DNA of 15,506 nt, taken from the NCBI GenBank assembly GCA_045592225.1, contig JAZNUH010000025.1, positions 1-15,506 on the forward strand, given 5' to 3'. Every line of letters starts with the position of its first letter. The stretch's first letter is position 1. This DNA comes from JAZNUH01 sp045592225 (GTDB taxonomy: Bacteria > Bacillota > Clostridia > UMGS1883 > UMGS1540). Below the pieces are notes generated by a model. It saw only the letters and a program-made list of their open reading frames with translations. It was not told the origin of the DNA and did no database searches. Positions 1-6,826 of this stretch are shown piece after piece. The position numbers and the translations under genes are program-made.

Positions 1-1090
1 TGGGTTTTGAAATTACCTTTATTTCTATAAACCGCTCTGCTTCGGGCAGCTTTTCACAGGCATTGATTGCATTTTCAATAGCATTGGCAAGTGCGGTTGC
101 AACTTCACTCGCCCTGGCTTCAAAGCTTTCGGGAAAAGCAAAGCCGAATTTGACATCTATTCCCATGTTTTTTGCTTTTCTGATATATGCTGATAAAACA
201 GCATCTATAATAGCATTTTCACAATATCTTACAACCTGCGTCCTTGTAATATTTTCCTCGTATTCCCTGACAACCTTTTCAAGCTCATCATACTGCTTTG
301 TTTCCACAAGACTTGCAATTGCCTTCAGCTTGTGGCGGAAGTCATGGCGTTCTTTACGAAATGCCTCATTTGCCTGTCCAAGCTCTGCTACACGCTCCGT
401 TATATTGGAAATCTGCACCTGCATAATTATTTCCTGTTCCTCTTTTTCAAAATACACCTGTTGCCGGCGAAGGGTGGTAATAACATGATAATATATAGCA
501 GGCATCAGTATAAACAGGAGTATCAGCGCAGGAACATCCCACGGTCTGCCCGATATAAATGTTGGGTATGTCATAAGCAGAGTGATTATTATATAAAAAA
601 GTACCGAGAGAATTGCAAAAAATCCCCATCCCACTTTTTTAAGCTTTTGCATCTGCAGGTATGCAGGGCGTACTTTTTTATAAATCCACACAGCCAGCAC
701 AGGATAAATTATAAGTCGCGTAACAAACATCACAATATTGGAATCGGGCGTGGTATAGTAATTAAGTATGTTTGTAGCATAAAAAATTTCAAGTGCAACG
801 CTGTCTATAAGGCAGTATGTAAAAAAGAATCTGCTTCCCCTGTTCTTTGCAAGTACATAGTACATTATACACTGTGGAAGAGAAAGGGTTAAAAGCATAA
901 GTGTGCCGTATCCCTCATATCCCAGCTTTAAGAACAAAACCCAGTTTAAAAAAATAATCGGGAGCGCAAAGGATGCGGCTATTATCCGGGATTTTCTTTT
1001 AGAATAACGCATTTCCAGAAGAAGCTGAAACATTATAAAAATAAAACCGAAACTGTATGCAATTGATAAATCACGCAATAGCATTGCCAT
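1..1090 (-). CDS. Sensor histidine kinase, GHKL/AgrC-like, partial at window edge
   Basis: This is an open frame of 363 codons read on the minus strand from an ATG at 1090; the 3' end is cut off by the window. The first 210 or so residues are very hydrophobic, with several predicted membrane helices, as in peptide-sensing AgrC/LytS-type kinases. A cytoplasmic part follows, with the H-box RHDFRHKL (phospho-accepting His about residue 249) and an N-box-like stretch ALANAIENAINAC near residue 335, typical of the HATPase_c_5/GHKL group. The G boxes lie outside the window. An AGGAG ribosome site (1095-1099) overlaps the stop of the upstream regulator gene, so the two are translated as one operon. 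The kinase probably phosphorylates that regulator. The signal it senses cannot be read from the sequence, and no AgrD/AgrB-type peptide genes are visible here. Confidence 0.88.
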   Translation of the reverse strand, partial: MAMLLRDLSIAYSFGFIFIMFQLLLEMRYSKRKSRIIAASFALPIIFLNWVLFLKLGYEGYGTLMLLTLSLPQCIMYYVLAKNRGSRFFFTYCLIDSVALEIFYATNILNYYTTPDSNIVMFVTRLIIYPVLAVWIYKKVRPAYLQMQKLKKVGWGFFAILSVLFYIIITLLMTYPTFISGRPWDVPALILLFILMPAIYYHVITTLRRQQVYFEKEEQEIIMQVQISNITERVAELGQANEAFRKERHDFRHKLKAIASLVETKQYDELEKVVREYEENITRTQVVRYCENAIIDAVLSAYIRKAKNMGIDVKFGFAFPESFEARASEVATALANAIENAINACEKLPEAERFIEIKVISKP

Positions 1091-1098
1091 ATTCACTC

Positions 1099-1821
1099 CT
1101 AATCAAACAAGTATTCCGACCATACACTTCTCAGCTTGCGACATGTCTTATCACTTAAAAACACCTTGTATGAATCGCCCAGTATTACCGCTTCGTTTTC
1201 GACCTCTGTAACATAGTCAAGATTTAACAGCATACTCTGTCTGCAAAGATAAAAACGTTTGTCCGCAAGAAGCTCTGCACACGCTTCGGTAAAAGGCACA
1301 CGCAGAGTAACACCTTCAACAGTTCTGCCCTTTGTAAGATAATAGTGAACTGCCCTTTTTGTAAGCTCTGCATACACTATACTGTCATATGAGAGCTTTA
1401 TACTTCTTTCTTTGGACTTTACAAGCAAAAACTTTTCCTTTTTCTGTGCAATCTGCTCTGCCGCTTCATCCACGGCCTTGAAAAATGCCTCCTTTTGCAG
1501 GGGCTTTATAAGATAGTCAAAGGCTTTTACCCTAAATGCGTCCAGAGAGTATTCTTCGCTGGATGTAAGATAAATAATTTTTCCGTCAAGACCCAGCTCA
1601 CGTATTTTCTCTCCCAACTGAATGCCGTTCATATCCGGCATTATAACATCAAGAATGTATATATCATACCCGCCCTGCTTTTGGCAGGCGTCAATTAAAT
1701 CTTCGGGATGTGAAAATGCATCAAAGGCTATACTTTTATCCGCCTTTTTTACATATTCCTCTGCCGCTGCAATCGCGTCATTTAAGCATCTCGATTCATC
1801 GTCACAAATAGCAATTTTCAT
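1099..1821 (-). CDS. LytTR-family response regulator (AgrA/VirR-like)
   Basis: The protein has 240 residues. Residues 1-120 form a receiver domain with the acidic pair D7/D8, phospho-acceptor D58 in ILDVIMPDMNG, T86 and K106 in the LIKP motif. Residues about 135-238 match a LytTR DNA-binding domain (KSKERSIKLSYDSIVYAE start, then FYLCRQSMLLNLDYV). I chose the ATG at 1821 because a GGAG site lies 8 bases upstream; a GTG nine bases further upstream would place the SD inside the gene. It is the first gene of an operon with the sensor kinase, with 8 bases between the coding regions. LytTR proteins bind paired direct repeats on one face of the helix, and such a pair lies about 140 bp upstream. It most likely controls surface or competition genes. 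The general function is sure; the targets are inferred. Confidence 0.92.
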   Translation of the reverse strand: MKIAICDDESRCLNDAIAAAEEYVKKADKSIAFDAFSHPEDLIDACQKQGGYDIYILDVIMPDMNGIQLGEKIRELGLDGKIIYLTSSEEYSLDAFRVKAFDYLIKPLQKEAFFKAVDEAAEQIAQKKEKFLLVKSKERSIKLSYDSIVYAELTKRAVHYYLTKGRTVEGVTLRVPFTEACAELLADKRFYLCRQSMLLNLDYVTEVENEAVILGDSYKVFLSDKTCRKLRSVWSEYLFD

Positions 1822-1859
1822 CAAAACCACTCCGTTTTACAATCTGTTTCCTTTTTTAT

Positions 1860-1888
1860 ATTATATAATGCATTTTTTGTTTTGTCCA
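1860..1888 (-). promoter_or_regulatory. Sigma-A-like promoter of the regulator/kinase operon
   Basis: On the minus strand TGGACA (1888-1883) is followed after 17 bases by TATAAT (1865-1860), which predicts a start near 1853, about 30 bases before the regulator ATG. Confidence 0.75.
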
Positions 1889-1958
1889 TAAAAAATACCT
1901 TTCAAACAGCAAAATATGCGCAAAAAAAGTCAAAATTTACGCAGAACGGTTTTTAAAA

Positions 1959-1989
1959 ACAGTTTTATGCTACAATAATAACAGTTTGA
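1959..1989 (+). promoter_or_regulatory. Candidate LytTR/AgrA-type binding site (direct repeat)
   Basis: ACAGTTTTA (1959-1967) and ACAGTTTGA (1981-1989) are direct repeats with starts 22 bp apart, i.e. two helical turns. Known LytTR sites such as those of AgrA are ACAGTTAAG-like 9-mers separated by 12-13 bp. The site lies between a LytTR regulator gene and a divergent surface-protein gene. It flanks the likely -10 box of the plus-strand operon. Binding by the neighbouring regulator is inference. Confidence 0.5.
1965..1976 (+). promoter_or_regulatory. Extended -10 promoter element of the SLH/InlB-repeat operon
   Basis: A TG dinucleotide one base before TACAAT (1971-1976) forms an extended -10 box. 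No good -35 box lies 17 bp upstream, which would fit a promoter that depends on a regulator. The predicted start is near 1983, about 35 bases before the ATG at 2017. Confidence 0.5.
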
Positions 1990-2016
1990 AACACAAAACA
2001 GAATGGAGATGAATTT

Positions 2017-4287
2017 ATGGCAAAAAAATTTACAGTATGGACCTTGATTTTAACAATGCTTTTAAGTCTTTTCACAGTTAATACGGCTGTGTTGGCAGAC
2101 ACCGGTGCCGACCTTGATTTATCAGTTCTTTCGGAGGAGAGCGAAAACACAACCCATACCGGCGAAGGCTACTCCTATATATGGACGGTTGAAGAGGTGG
2201 ATGGCGACACCATCCGTACACTTGAGCTGACCCTTGACGGTGCCAACATAAATACACTCACTCTTCCCTGTCGTGAGTACGGCGAGCTGCATATAGTTAT
2301 AAATACAGAAGGCGATTCAAGTATAGAAAAAATATATGAAAGCCACGTATTCTCCTATTCTTACCAATGGAACAGTATTACCTTCGGCGGCGAAGCTGCT
2401 CTTGATATAGGCGAGGTTCATATACAGGGTGGCGGCAACGACCACATGATTACTGTTTCTGCCGGAGCAAATGTAGCCATATCAGACGAATATGCAGATT
2501 TAACCTTTGGTGCAAGCGGAAGCAACGGCTCATCCCTTTATGTTTACGGAACACTTAGCGTAAGCGGCAATGTTTCGTGTGGTAATGTAAAAATCGGTGA
2601 AGAGGGTACACTCTACTGCGGAAGAATAACGCTTGCAGGATACGGCGCCTTTGACACAGACCTTTACGCCAATGCCTTTGTTATTGAAGAAGGTGGCAAG
2701 CTGGACGCAGTTGGCGACACAATATGGAGCGACAATGCAACAGGCGAATACTATGGTGCTCTGGTAGTTTCCGCACCCATTGATGAGGGAGATGAGTCCA
2801 CAGTTATAGTTTTCCCCGAGGGCTATCTTCCTGAAGGCTACACAACCACTATTGCAGGAAACTATGTAACCATTGACAATGCAGATGAAAACACTGCCGA
2901 AGAAACAAGCTTTGAATACGGTGTCATTTATGCCGCAACCTCATTAAAGCTCGGCTTTGAAACAGAAAAATACACCATAGAATTTATAAACTATGACGGA
3001 ACACTTCTGCAGACACTGGAGCTTGAGGCAGGCGTAACACCTGTATATACTGAAGAAACACCTCAAAGGGAAAGCGATGATGAGTTTATCTACACCTTTG
3101 AAGGCTGGACTCCTGACATTGAAGAAGTAACAGGCGATGCCATCTATACCGCAACATACTCGCAACAGCCTGTGCCCACAGCAACCCATACGATAACCTT
3201 TGATTCAAACGGTGGAAGCGGTGTTGACGATGTCACAGTAAATGACGGTGATATACTTGAAGCTCCCCACCACCCCACAAAGAGCGGTTACAGGTTTAAG
3301 GGTTGGTATGAAGATGAACGTCTCACAGAAAAGTACGACTTTGACAAACCCGTTACCTCGTCCTTTACCCTTTATGCAAAGTGGCAGAAAAAAACAGGTG
3401 GCTCGGGCGGTAGCGTAAGCATAACCTATTACACAGTAAAGTTTGAGACAAACGGCGGCAGTGAAATTAAAGATAAAAAAGTTGCCCGTACAGTAAAGCT
3501 TACACAACCAGAAGACCCTGTCAAGGATGATTTTATCTTTGACGGTTGGTACACCGACGGGGAATTTTCCTCCGCATACGATTTTGATACACCTGTTACA
3601 GAGGACTTTACCCTTTACGCAAAATGGAGAAAATCAAGTGTTTCGGATGTACTTAACACAGAAGAACACTCTGCGTATATAAAGGGATATGAAGATAATA
3701 CCGTACGCCCCGAAAGCAATATTACAAGAGCCGAAACCACCGAAATATTCTTCAGGCTACTGGATAAAGCTTTGCAGGAGAAAAACACAACACAGACAAA
3801 CGGCTTTGCCGATGTTCCTGCCAATGCATGGTACAACACTTCTGTTTCCACCATGGCAAAGCTTGGAATAATAAAGGGAAGAACTGCCGACACCTTTGTT
3901 CCTGATGATTTTATCACAAGAGCTGAATTTGCGGCAATATGTGCCAGATTTGATAATACCGACACAGAAATAACAATCGAATTTTCGGATATAAGTGACC
4001 ACTGGGCAGAGGCTGAAATACTCAAAGCCGCAGCACTTGGCTGGATTTTAGGCTACGAAGACGGCTCCTTCCGTCCCGATGAGTTTATCACACGCGCCGA
4101 AGCAGTAACCCTTATAAACAGAATGCTTGACCGCACACCCGACACAGCGGAGGATTTGGGCGAAAATATGATAACCTGGGTTGACAACTCTGACCCTTCT
4201 GCGTGGTATTACATCGCAATTCAGGAGGCAACAAACAACCACAGCTATGTAAAAAATGCTGATGGCACCGAAAAATGGTGCGAATAA
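2017..4287 (+). CDS. Secreted surface protein with InlB-type repeats and C-terminal SLH domains
   Basis: The protein has 756 residues. A signal peptide ends at AVLA (residue 27). Residues about 30-315 are rich in beta strand and glycine (GTLSVSGNVSCGNVKIGEEGTL), suggesting a repetitive beta-solenoid-like surface domain of unknown ligand. Residues about 320-385 form a divergent beta-grasp repeat (YTIEFINYDGTLLQT to FEGWTPDI). Two clear Listeria-Bacteroides (InlB B/Flg_new) repeats follow at about 390-458 and 471-538, each with FxxNGGS, F.GWY and FTLYAKW. Three SLH modules (about 541-590, 600-655, 658-710) carry ITRAE motifs and would hold the protein on secondary wall polymer. The SD GGAG is 8 bases before the ATG. 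It sits divergent from a LytTR regulator that may control it. The exact role (adhesion or envelope structure) is unknown. Confidence 0.88.
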   Translation: MAKKFTVWTLILTMLLSLFTVNTAVLADTGADLDLSVLSEESENTTHTGEGYSYIWTVEEVDGDTIRTLELTLDGANINTLTLPCREYGELHIVINTEGDSSIEKIYESHVFSYSYQWNSITFGGEAALDIGEVHIQGGGNDHMITVSAGANVAISDEYADLTFGASGSNGSSLYVYGTLSVSGNVSCGNVKIGEEGTLYCGRITLAGYGAFDTDLYANAFVIEEGGKLDAVGDTIWSDNATGEYYGALVVSAPIDEGDESTVIVFPEGYLPEGYTTTIAGNYVTIDNADENTAEETSFEYGVIYAATSLKLGFETEKYTIEFINYDGTLLQTLELEAGVTPVYTEETPQRESDDEFIYTFEGWTPDIEEVTGDAIYTATYSQQPVPTATHTITFDSNGGSGVDDVTVNDGDILEAPHHPTKSGYRFKGWYEDERLTEKYDFDKPVTSSFTLYAKWQKKTGGSGGSVSITYYTVKFETNGGSEIKDKKVARTVKLTQPEDPVKDDFIFDGWYTDGEFSSAYDFDTPVTEDFTLYAKWRKSSVSDVLNTEEHSAYIKGYEDNTVRPESNITRAETTEIFFRLLDKALQEKNTTQTNGFADVPANAWYNTSVSTMAKLGIIKGRTADTFVPDDFITRAEFAAICARFDNTDTEITIEFSDISDHWAEAEILKAAALGWILGYEDGSFRPDEFITRAEAVTLINRMLDRTPDTAEDLGENMITWVDNSDPSAWYYIAIQEATNNHSYVKNADGTEKWCE

Positions 4288-4311
4288 ATCTTATACGAAG
4301 GGAGAAATCCA

Positions 4312-4647
4312 ATGAATAATAAGAATTCTGCACTCGCCCATATTCGTGTAGCGGTTTGCGGTGACCTACCCACAGCCTGCAATTTCTTACTGAAAAATGG
4401 GGTTGTATGCATAGACAAGTTTTCAGATGCAACCGAAATCCCCGACGAACAGGCATATCATTTAATTCTGGTTTATGCTCCGCAAGCCGAAGGACTTTTG
4501 AATATACGCTATTCAAGAAGCACCCTGCAGGAGGAACAGGCAGAGGGTATACCCATACGGTTACTTAACGAACCCTGCTGTGAAAGTGCACTTGTTGAGC
4601 TTAAATCAAAACTCAGAAGAATAAGCGAGAGGCTTCAAAACCTATAA
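4312..4647 (+). CDS. Hypothetical protein, 111 residues, co-transcribed with the SLH protein
   Basis: I do not recognise this family. It starts 24 bases after the preceding stop with a good SD (GGGAG, 8 bases before ATG) and is followed by a strong terminator, so it is the last gene of the surface-protein operon. There is no signal peptide or membrane helix, so it should be cytoplasmic. The pattern of short hydrophobic strands (HIRVAVCGD, VVCIDKF, HLILVYAP, IPIRLLNEP) alternating with helices, ending in a charged helix (residues about 90-109), resembles a small alpha/beta fold of receiver or Rossmann type. No phospho-acceptor aspartate or nucleotide-binding motif is evident, so the resemblance is only to the fold. 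It could be a small regulatory partner of the upstream gene or of the kinase system; this is speculation. Confidence 0.75.
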   Translation: MNNKNSALAHIRVAVCGDLPTACNFLLKNGVVCIDKFSDATEIPDEQAYHLILVYAPQAEGLLNIRYSRSTLQEEQAEGIPIRLLNEPCCESALVELKSKLRRISERLQNL

Positions 4648-4684
4648 TCCCCCCAAAGCTTTGCTATAGCCTCTCGCGCAAATA

Positions 4685-4715
4685 AAAACGGAACAGGTAT
4701 AGCCTGTTCCGTTTT
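4685..4715 (+). terminator. Intrinsic terminator of the SLH operon
   Basis: There is a perfect 13-bp stem, AAAACGGAACAGG (4685-4697) with CCTGTTCCGTTTT (4703-4715), and a 5-base loop. The terminal A and T tracts would let it work in both directions. Confidence 0.85.
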
Positions 4716-4786
4716 ATGTGTCCCGATATTTTTTATAATTTATCAAGATACTTTCAAAAAAATAGCAAAATACACAAAAAAGAAAA

Positions 4787-4804
4787 CCGCCACAATTGTG
4801 ACGG
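4787..4804 (-). terminator. Intrinsic terminator of the four-helix-bundle gene
   Basis: On the minus strand, 6 bases after the stop codon, CCGTCAC pairs with GTGGCGG around an AATT loop (one G-U pair). A T-rich tract, TTTTCTTTTTT, follows. Confidence 0.75.
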
Positions 4805-4810
4805 TAAAAA

Positions 4811-5170
4811 TTAATTTTTCGATTTTTCGGCATTTTGTTTGGCAGTATTGATGGATGAAATGAGCATTTTGCGGATTGTTCCGCATTCATTATATATTTC
4901 TTTGGCAGTTTCTCTATTGAGTAAATCGGATTTAACGAAAAGTTCTAACCAATATTCTGTTTCGTAGCATTCTTTCAGTGCTATTTGTAATTTTGAAATA
5001 AAATCGTTCTTGCTATGTGCATAATTTGCCTCGTGTATATTTGCACCTATGGATGTTCCGCTGCGCTCAAGCTGATTGGTAAGTGAATAATGTCCTTTAA
5101 TGTTTTCGCATAGTTTAATTATTTTAACGGAAAATTCGACAGATAAATTTCTTAACTTTGATTCTGCCAT
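4811..5170 (-). CDS. Four-helix-bundle protein, S23/IVP (23S rRNA intervening-sequence) family
   Basis: The protein has 119 residues and is all-helical. It carries the family signature RSGTSIGANIHEA (residues 36-48), then SKNDFISKLQIALKE (53-67) and ETEYWLELF (70-78). Family members were first found inside 23S rRNA intervening sequences. A relative, bAvd, is the accessory protein of diversity-generating retroelements, where it works with a reverse transcriptase. Here the gene stands alone: no rRNA, reverse transcriptase or variable repeat is visible. It has its own promoter and terminator, and its SD (GGGAG) is 10 bases before the ATG. An array of short hairpins begins next to the -35 box on the upstream side. 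The basic, small helical protein may bind nucleic acid, possibly that array; this is inference. The molecular function of free-standing members is not established. Confidence 0.88.
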   Translation of the reverse strand: MAESKLRNLSVEFSVKIIKLCENIKGHYSLTNQLERSGTSIGANIHEANYAHSKNDFISKLQIALKECYETEYWLELFVKSDLLNRETAKEIYNECGTIRKMLISSINTAKQNAEKSKN

Positions 5171-5190
5171 ATTACATCAACTCCCTAACC

Positions 5191-5219
5191 ATTATAACAT
5201 AGGAGATTTCTTTTGTCTA
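5191..5219 (-). promoter_or_regulatory. Promoter of the four-helix-bundle gene
   Basis: On the minus strand TAGACA (5219-5214), a 17-base spacer and TATAAT (5196-5191). The -35 box is only 3 bases from the first linker of the hairpin array. Confidence 0.75.
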
Positions 5220-5222
5220 TAA

Positions 5223-5391
5223 GTGAAATATCAACTCCGTTGATGTGAAATAATTTCTTGTAGAAATTGTGAAATAGAAACCTAACGGTTTCTGTGAAAT
5301 GAAATAAATCCACACGCCGCAGGCGTATTTCACATTGCGAAGCAATATTTCACGCCCGAAGGGCATTTCACAAATCCGAAGGATTTATTTC
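5223..5391. repeat. Array of seven short hairpins joined by GTGAAAT / ATTTCAC linkers
   Basis: Reading plus: linkers GTGAAAT at 5223, 5245, 5269 and 5294, then ATTTCAC at 5327, 5347 and 5365, with a partial one (ATTTC) at 5387. Between the linkers are perfect small palindromes: 5230-5244 (loop TCC), 5252-5268 (loop TGT), 5276-5293 (loop TAAC), 5314-5326 (loop GCA), 5334-5346, 5354-5364 and 5372-5386 (all three with loop GAA). Linker orientation flips near 5305-5313. A perfect 11-bp pair, GAAATAAATCC (5301-5311) with GGATTTATTTC (5381-5391), encloses the right half. The stems differ from one another in sequence while the linkers are conserved. It lies between the tRNA-Arg terminator and the promoter of the four-helix-bundle gene. 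Its function is unknown. Confidence 0.85.
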
Positions 5392-5395
5392 GTTG

Positions 5396-5434
5396 AAAAA
5401 AGCACCAATCTTGTATCAAGATTGATGCTTTTTT
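5396..5434 (-). terminator. Intrinsic terminator downstream of tRNA-Arg
   Basis: An 18-bp stem (5396-5413 with 5417-5434) has a 3-base loop and ends in six A/T pairs. The one non-Watson-Crick pair is G-U on the minus strand but C-A on the plus strand, so it is best formed in the tRNA transcript. Confidence 0.85.
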
Positions 5435-5435
5435 C

Positions 5436-5510
5436 TGGCGTCCCGGGCAGGAATTGAACCCGCATCAGAGGAACCGGAATCCCCGATCTTATCCATTAGA
5501 CCACCGAGAC
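5436..5510 (-). tRNA. tRNA-Arg (anticodon CCG)
   Basis: On the minus strand it folds as a complete 75-base cloverleaf with encoded CCA. The acceptor stem is GTCTCGG with CCGGGAC, the discriminator is G, the D arm lies around AATGGATA, and the anticodon stem is GGGGA/TCCTC. The anticodon loop TTCCGGT gives CCG, which reads the CGG arginine codon. The T arm is GCGGG-TTCAATT-CCTGC. A long hairpin terminator follows 1 base after the CCA. The region just downstream holds the hairpin array and the four-helix-bundle gene, so the tRNA 3' flank may be an insertion site. Confidence 0.95.
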
Positions 5511-5520
5511 ATTGTCTTTT

Positions 5521-5526
5521 ATTATA
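5521..5526 (-). promoter_or_regulatory. -10 box of the tRNA-Arg promoter
   Basis: TATAAT on the minus strand lies 10 bases before the mature tRNA 5' end. The -35 region 17 bp further upstream (TTTATC) matches poorly. Confidence 0.4.
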
Positions 5527-5619
5527 TTTTACCACATTTGCCCGATAAATGAAACCCCTTTTTCTCAAAAAAATTCCGCATAAAAATAAAAAAATTGTCA
5601 TAAAAACTCGTTTTATCTA

Positions 5620-5648
5620 TTGAAAGCTTTTACCTTTTGATGTATACT
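5620..5648 (+). promoter_or_regulatory. Promoter of the polysaccharide deacetylase gene
   Basis: TTGAAA (5620-5625), a 17-base spacer and TATACT (5643-5648), placed 20 bases before the chosen ATG. Confidence 0.75.
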
Positions 5649-5668
5649 TGATTTAAGAGGTGAAACAT

Positions 5669-6826
5669 ATGGACGCAAGGAAAAAAAGAAGAATTATAAG
5701 ACAGGTTCGCGGCTGGACAATTATTACGGTTGCCCTTATTCTGATTGTGGCAATTTTATGGGGTATTATTGCCCTTGCATCCAATCTCATTTCCTCTCTT
5801 TTCCGTTCAGGCGGTGATGTAAAATACGATATGCCTGCCCCCTATGTTGAAAGCGGTGAGCTTGTAGAGTTTACCGGCAGGGTTGAGCACATCTTTTTTC
5901 ATCCGCTTATAGCCTACCCCGAGCTTACCTTTGATGACGACTATATGTCCCGCGGGTTTGACGAATGGTTTGTTACGGTAGATGAATTCAATAAAATTAT
6001 GCAGTCGCTTTACGAACGGGATTTTATTCTTGTTCACGCACATGACTTGTTTGACGAATCCAGCGGCACATTTAAACGTAAAAAGCTTATGTTGCCCAAG
6101 GGAAAAAAGCCTATTATCATTTCCCTTGACGATATGAACTATTATACATATATGCAGGAAAACGGTACAGTTCACCGCCTTGTGCTTGACAGCAACAATA
6201 ACGTTGCATCATATACAAAGCACCCCGACGGAAGAGAAACCATTGACCGCGACAGGTGTGTTGTACCTCTGCTTGACGATTTTGTAAGCCGTCACCCCGA
6301 CTTTTCGCACAACGGTGCAAAGGCGTGCATAGGTCTGACCGGTTTTGAGGGTATACTGGGCTATCGCACTCACGCAGACTCGCCCAACCGTCAGCAGGAA
6401 GCCGAGGCAGTTGCACCTATTATAAACCGTCTTAAGGCTACAGGCTGGACATTTGCCTCCCACAGCTATTCTCACGGTGATACAGCCGCGCTCTCATACG
6501 ATGAGCTTTTGGACGACTGCACAAAATGGCGCAACGAGGTTGAAAGCCTTGTAGGTTCAACCCCAATTTATCTTTATCCCTACGGTTCGGCAGTTCCCGC
6601 AGATGACCCCAAATATTCTCTGCTTACCTCCTACGGCTTTAAGGCAATGTGTGCCGTTGGTGTTGAAAGCTATATTGTATATCACGATAACTCACTGGCA
6701 ATGGACCGCCGCCACGTTGACGGTATTGCCTTCCGCTTCCAGCGGGATTTAAATCTTGACCTTTACGATGCAAATGAAATACTCGACCCTGTACGTCCGG
6801 CCGAGTATCAATATCCAGAAGATTAA
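5669..6826 (+). CDS. Membrane-anchored polysaccharide deacetylase (NodB-like, CE4)
   Basis: The protein has 385 residues from the ATG at 5669, which has AAGAGG 8 bases upstream; an in-frame GTG at 5660 overlaps this SD and is rejected. A basic N-terminus (ARKKRRIIRQVR) precedes one membrane helix (about 16-40), so the catalytic part is outside the cell. NodB-like motifs are PIIISLDDMNYY (D154, D155), the metal-binding SHSYSH (H265, H269) and YLYPYGS (about 301-307). The family removes acyl groups from N- or O-acetylated sugars in peptidoglycan or other wall polymers with a divalent metal. The spacing between the first two motifs (about 110 residues) is longer than in compact NodB domains, and motif 1 is SLDD rather than TFDD, so substrate and activity are uncertain. 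It converges with the ribonuclease H gene, and the two stop codons overlap. Confidence 0.85.
   Translation: MDARKKRRIIRQVRGWTIITVALILIVAILWGIIALASNLISSLFRSGGDVKYDMPAPYVESGELVEFTGRVEHIFFHPLIAYPELTFDDDYMSRGFDEWFVTVDEFNKIMQSLYERDFILVHAHDLFDESSGTFKRKKLMLPKGKKPIIISLDDMNYYTYMQENGTVHRLVLDSNNNVASYTKHPDGRETIDRDRCVVPLLDDFVSRHPDFSHNGAKACIGLTGFEGILGYRTHADSPNRQQEAEAVAPIINRLKATGWTFASHSYSHGDTAALSYDELLDDCTKWRNEVESLVGSTPIYLYPYGSAVPADDPKYSLLTSYGFKAMCAVGVESYIVYHDNSLAMDRRHVDGIAFRFQRDLNLDLYDANEILDPVRPAEYQYPED

Noticed and set aside
332..892. 186-codon plus-strand frame
   Set aside because: It lies antisense to the sensor kinase, whose H-box and N-box are clear, and its own translation has no domain character.
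5223..5391. CRISPR array
   Set aside because: The conserved unit is only 7 bases, it changes orientation within the array, the intervening pieces are palindromes rather than unique spacers, and no cas genes are present.
4811..5391. Diversity-generating retroelement (Avd-like protein plus repeats)
   Set aside because: No reverse transcriptase and no template/variable repeat pair are present; the repeats are short palindromes.
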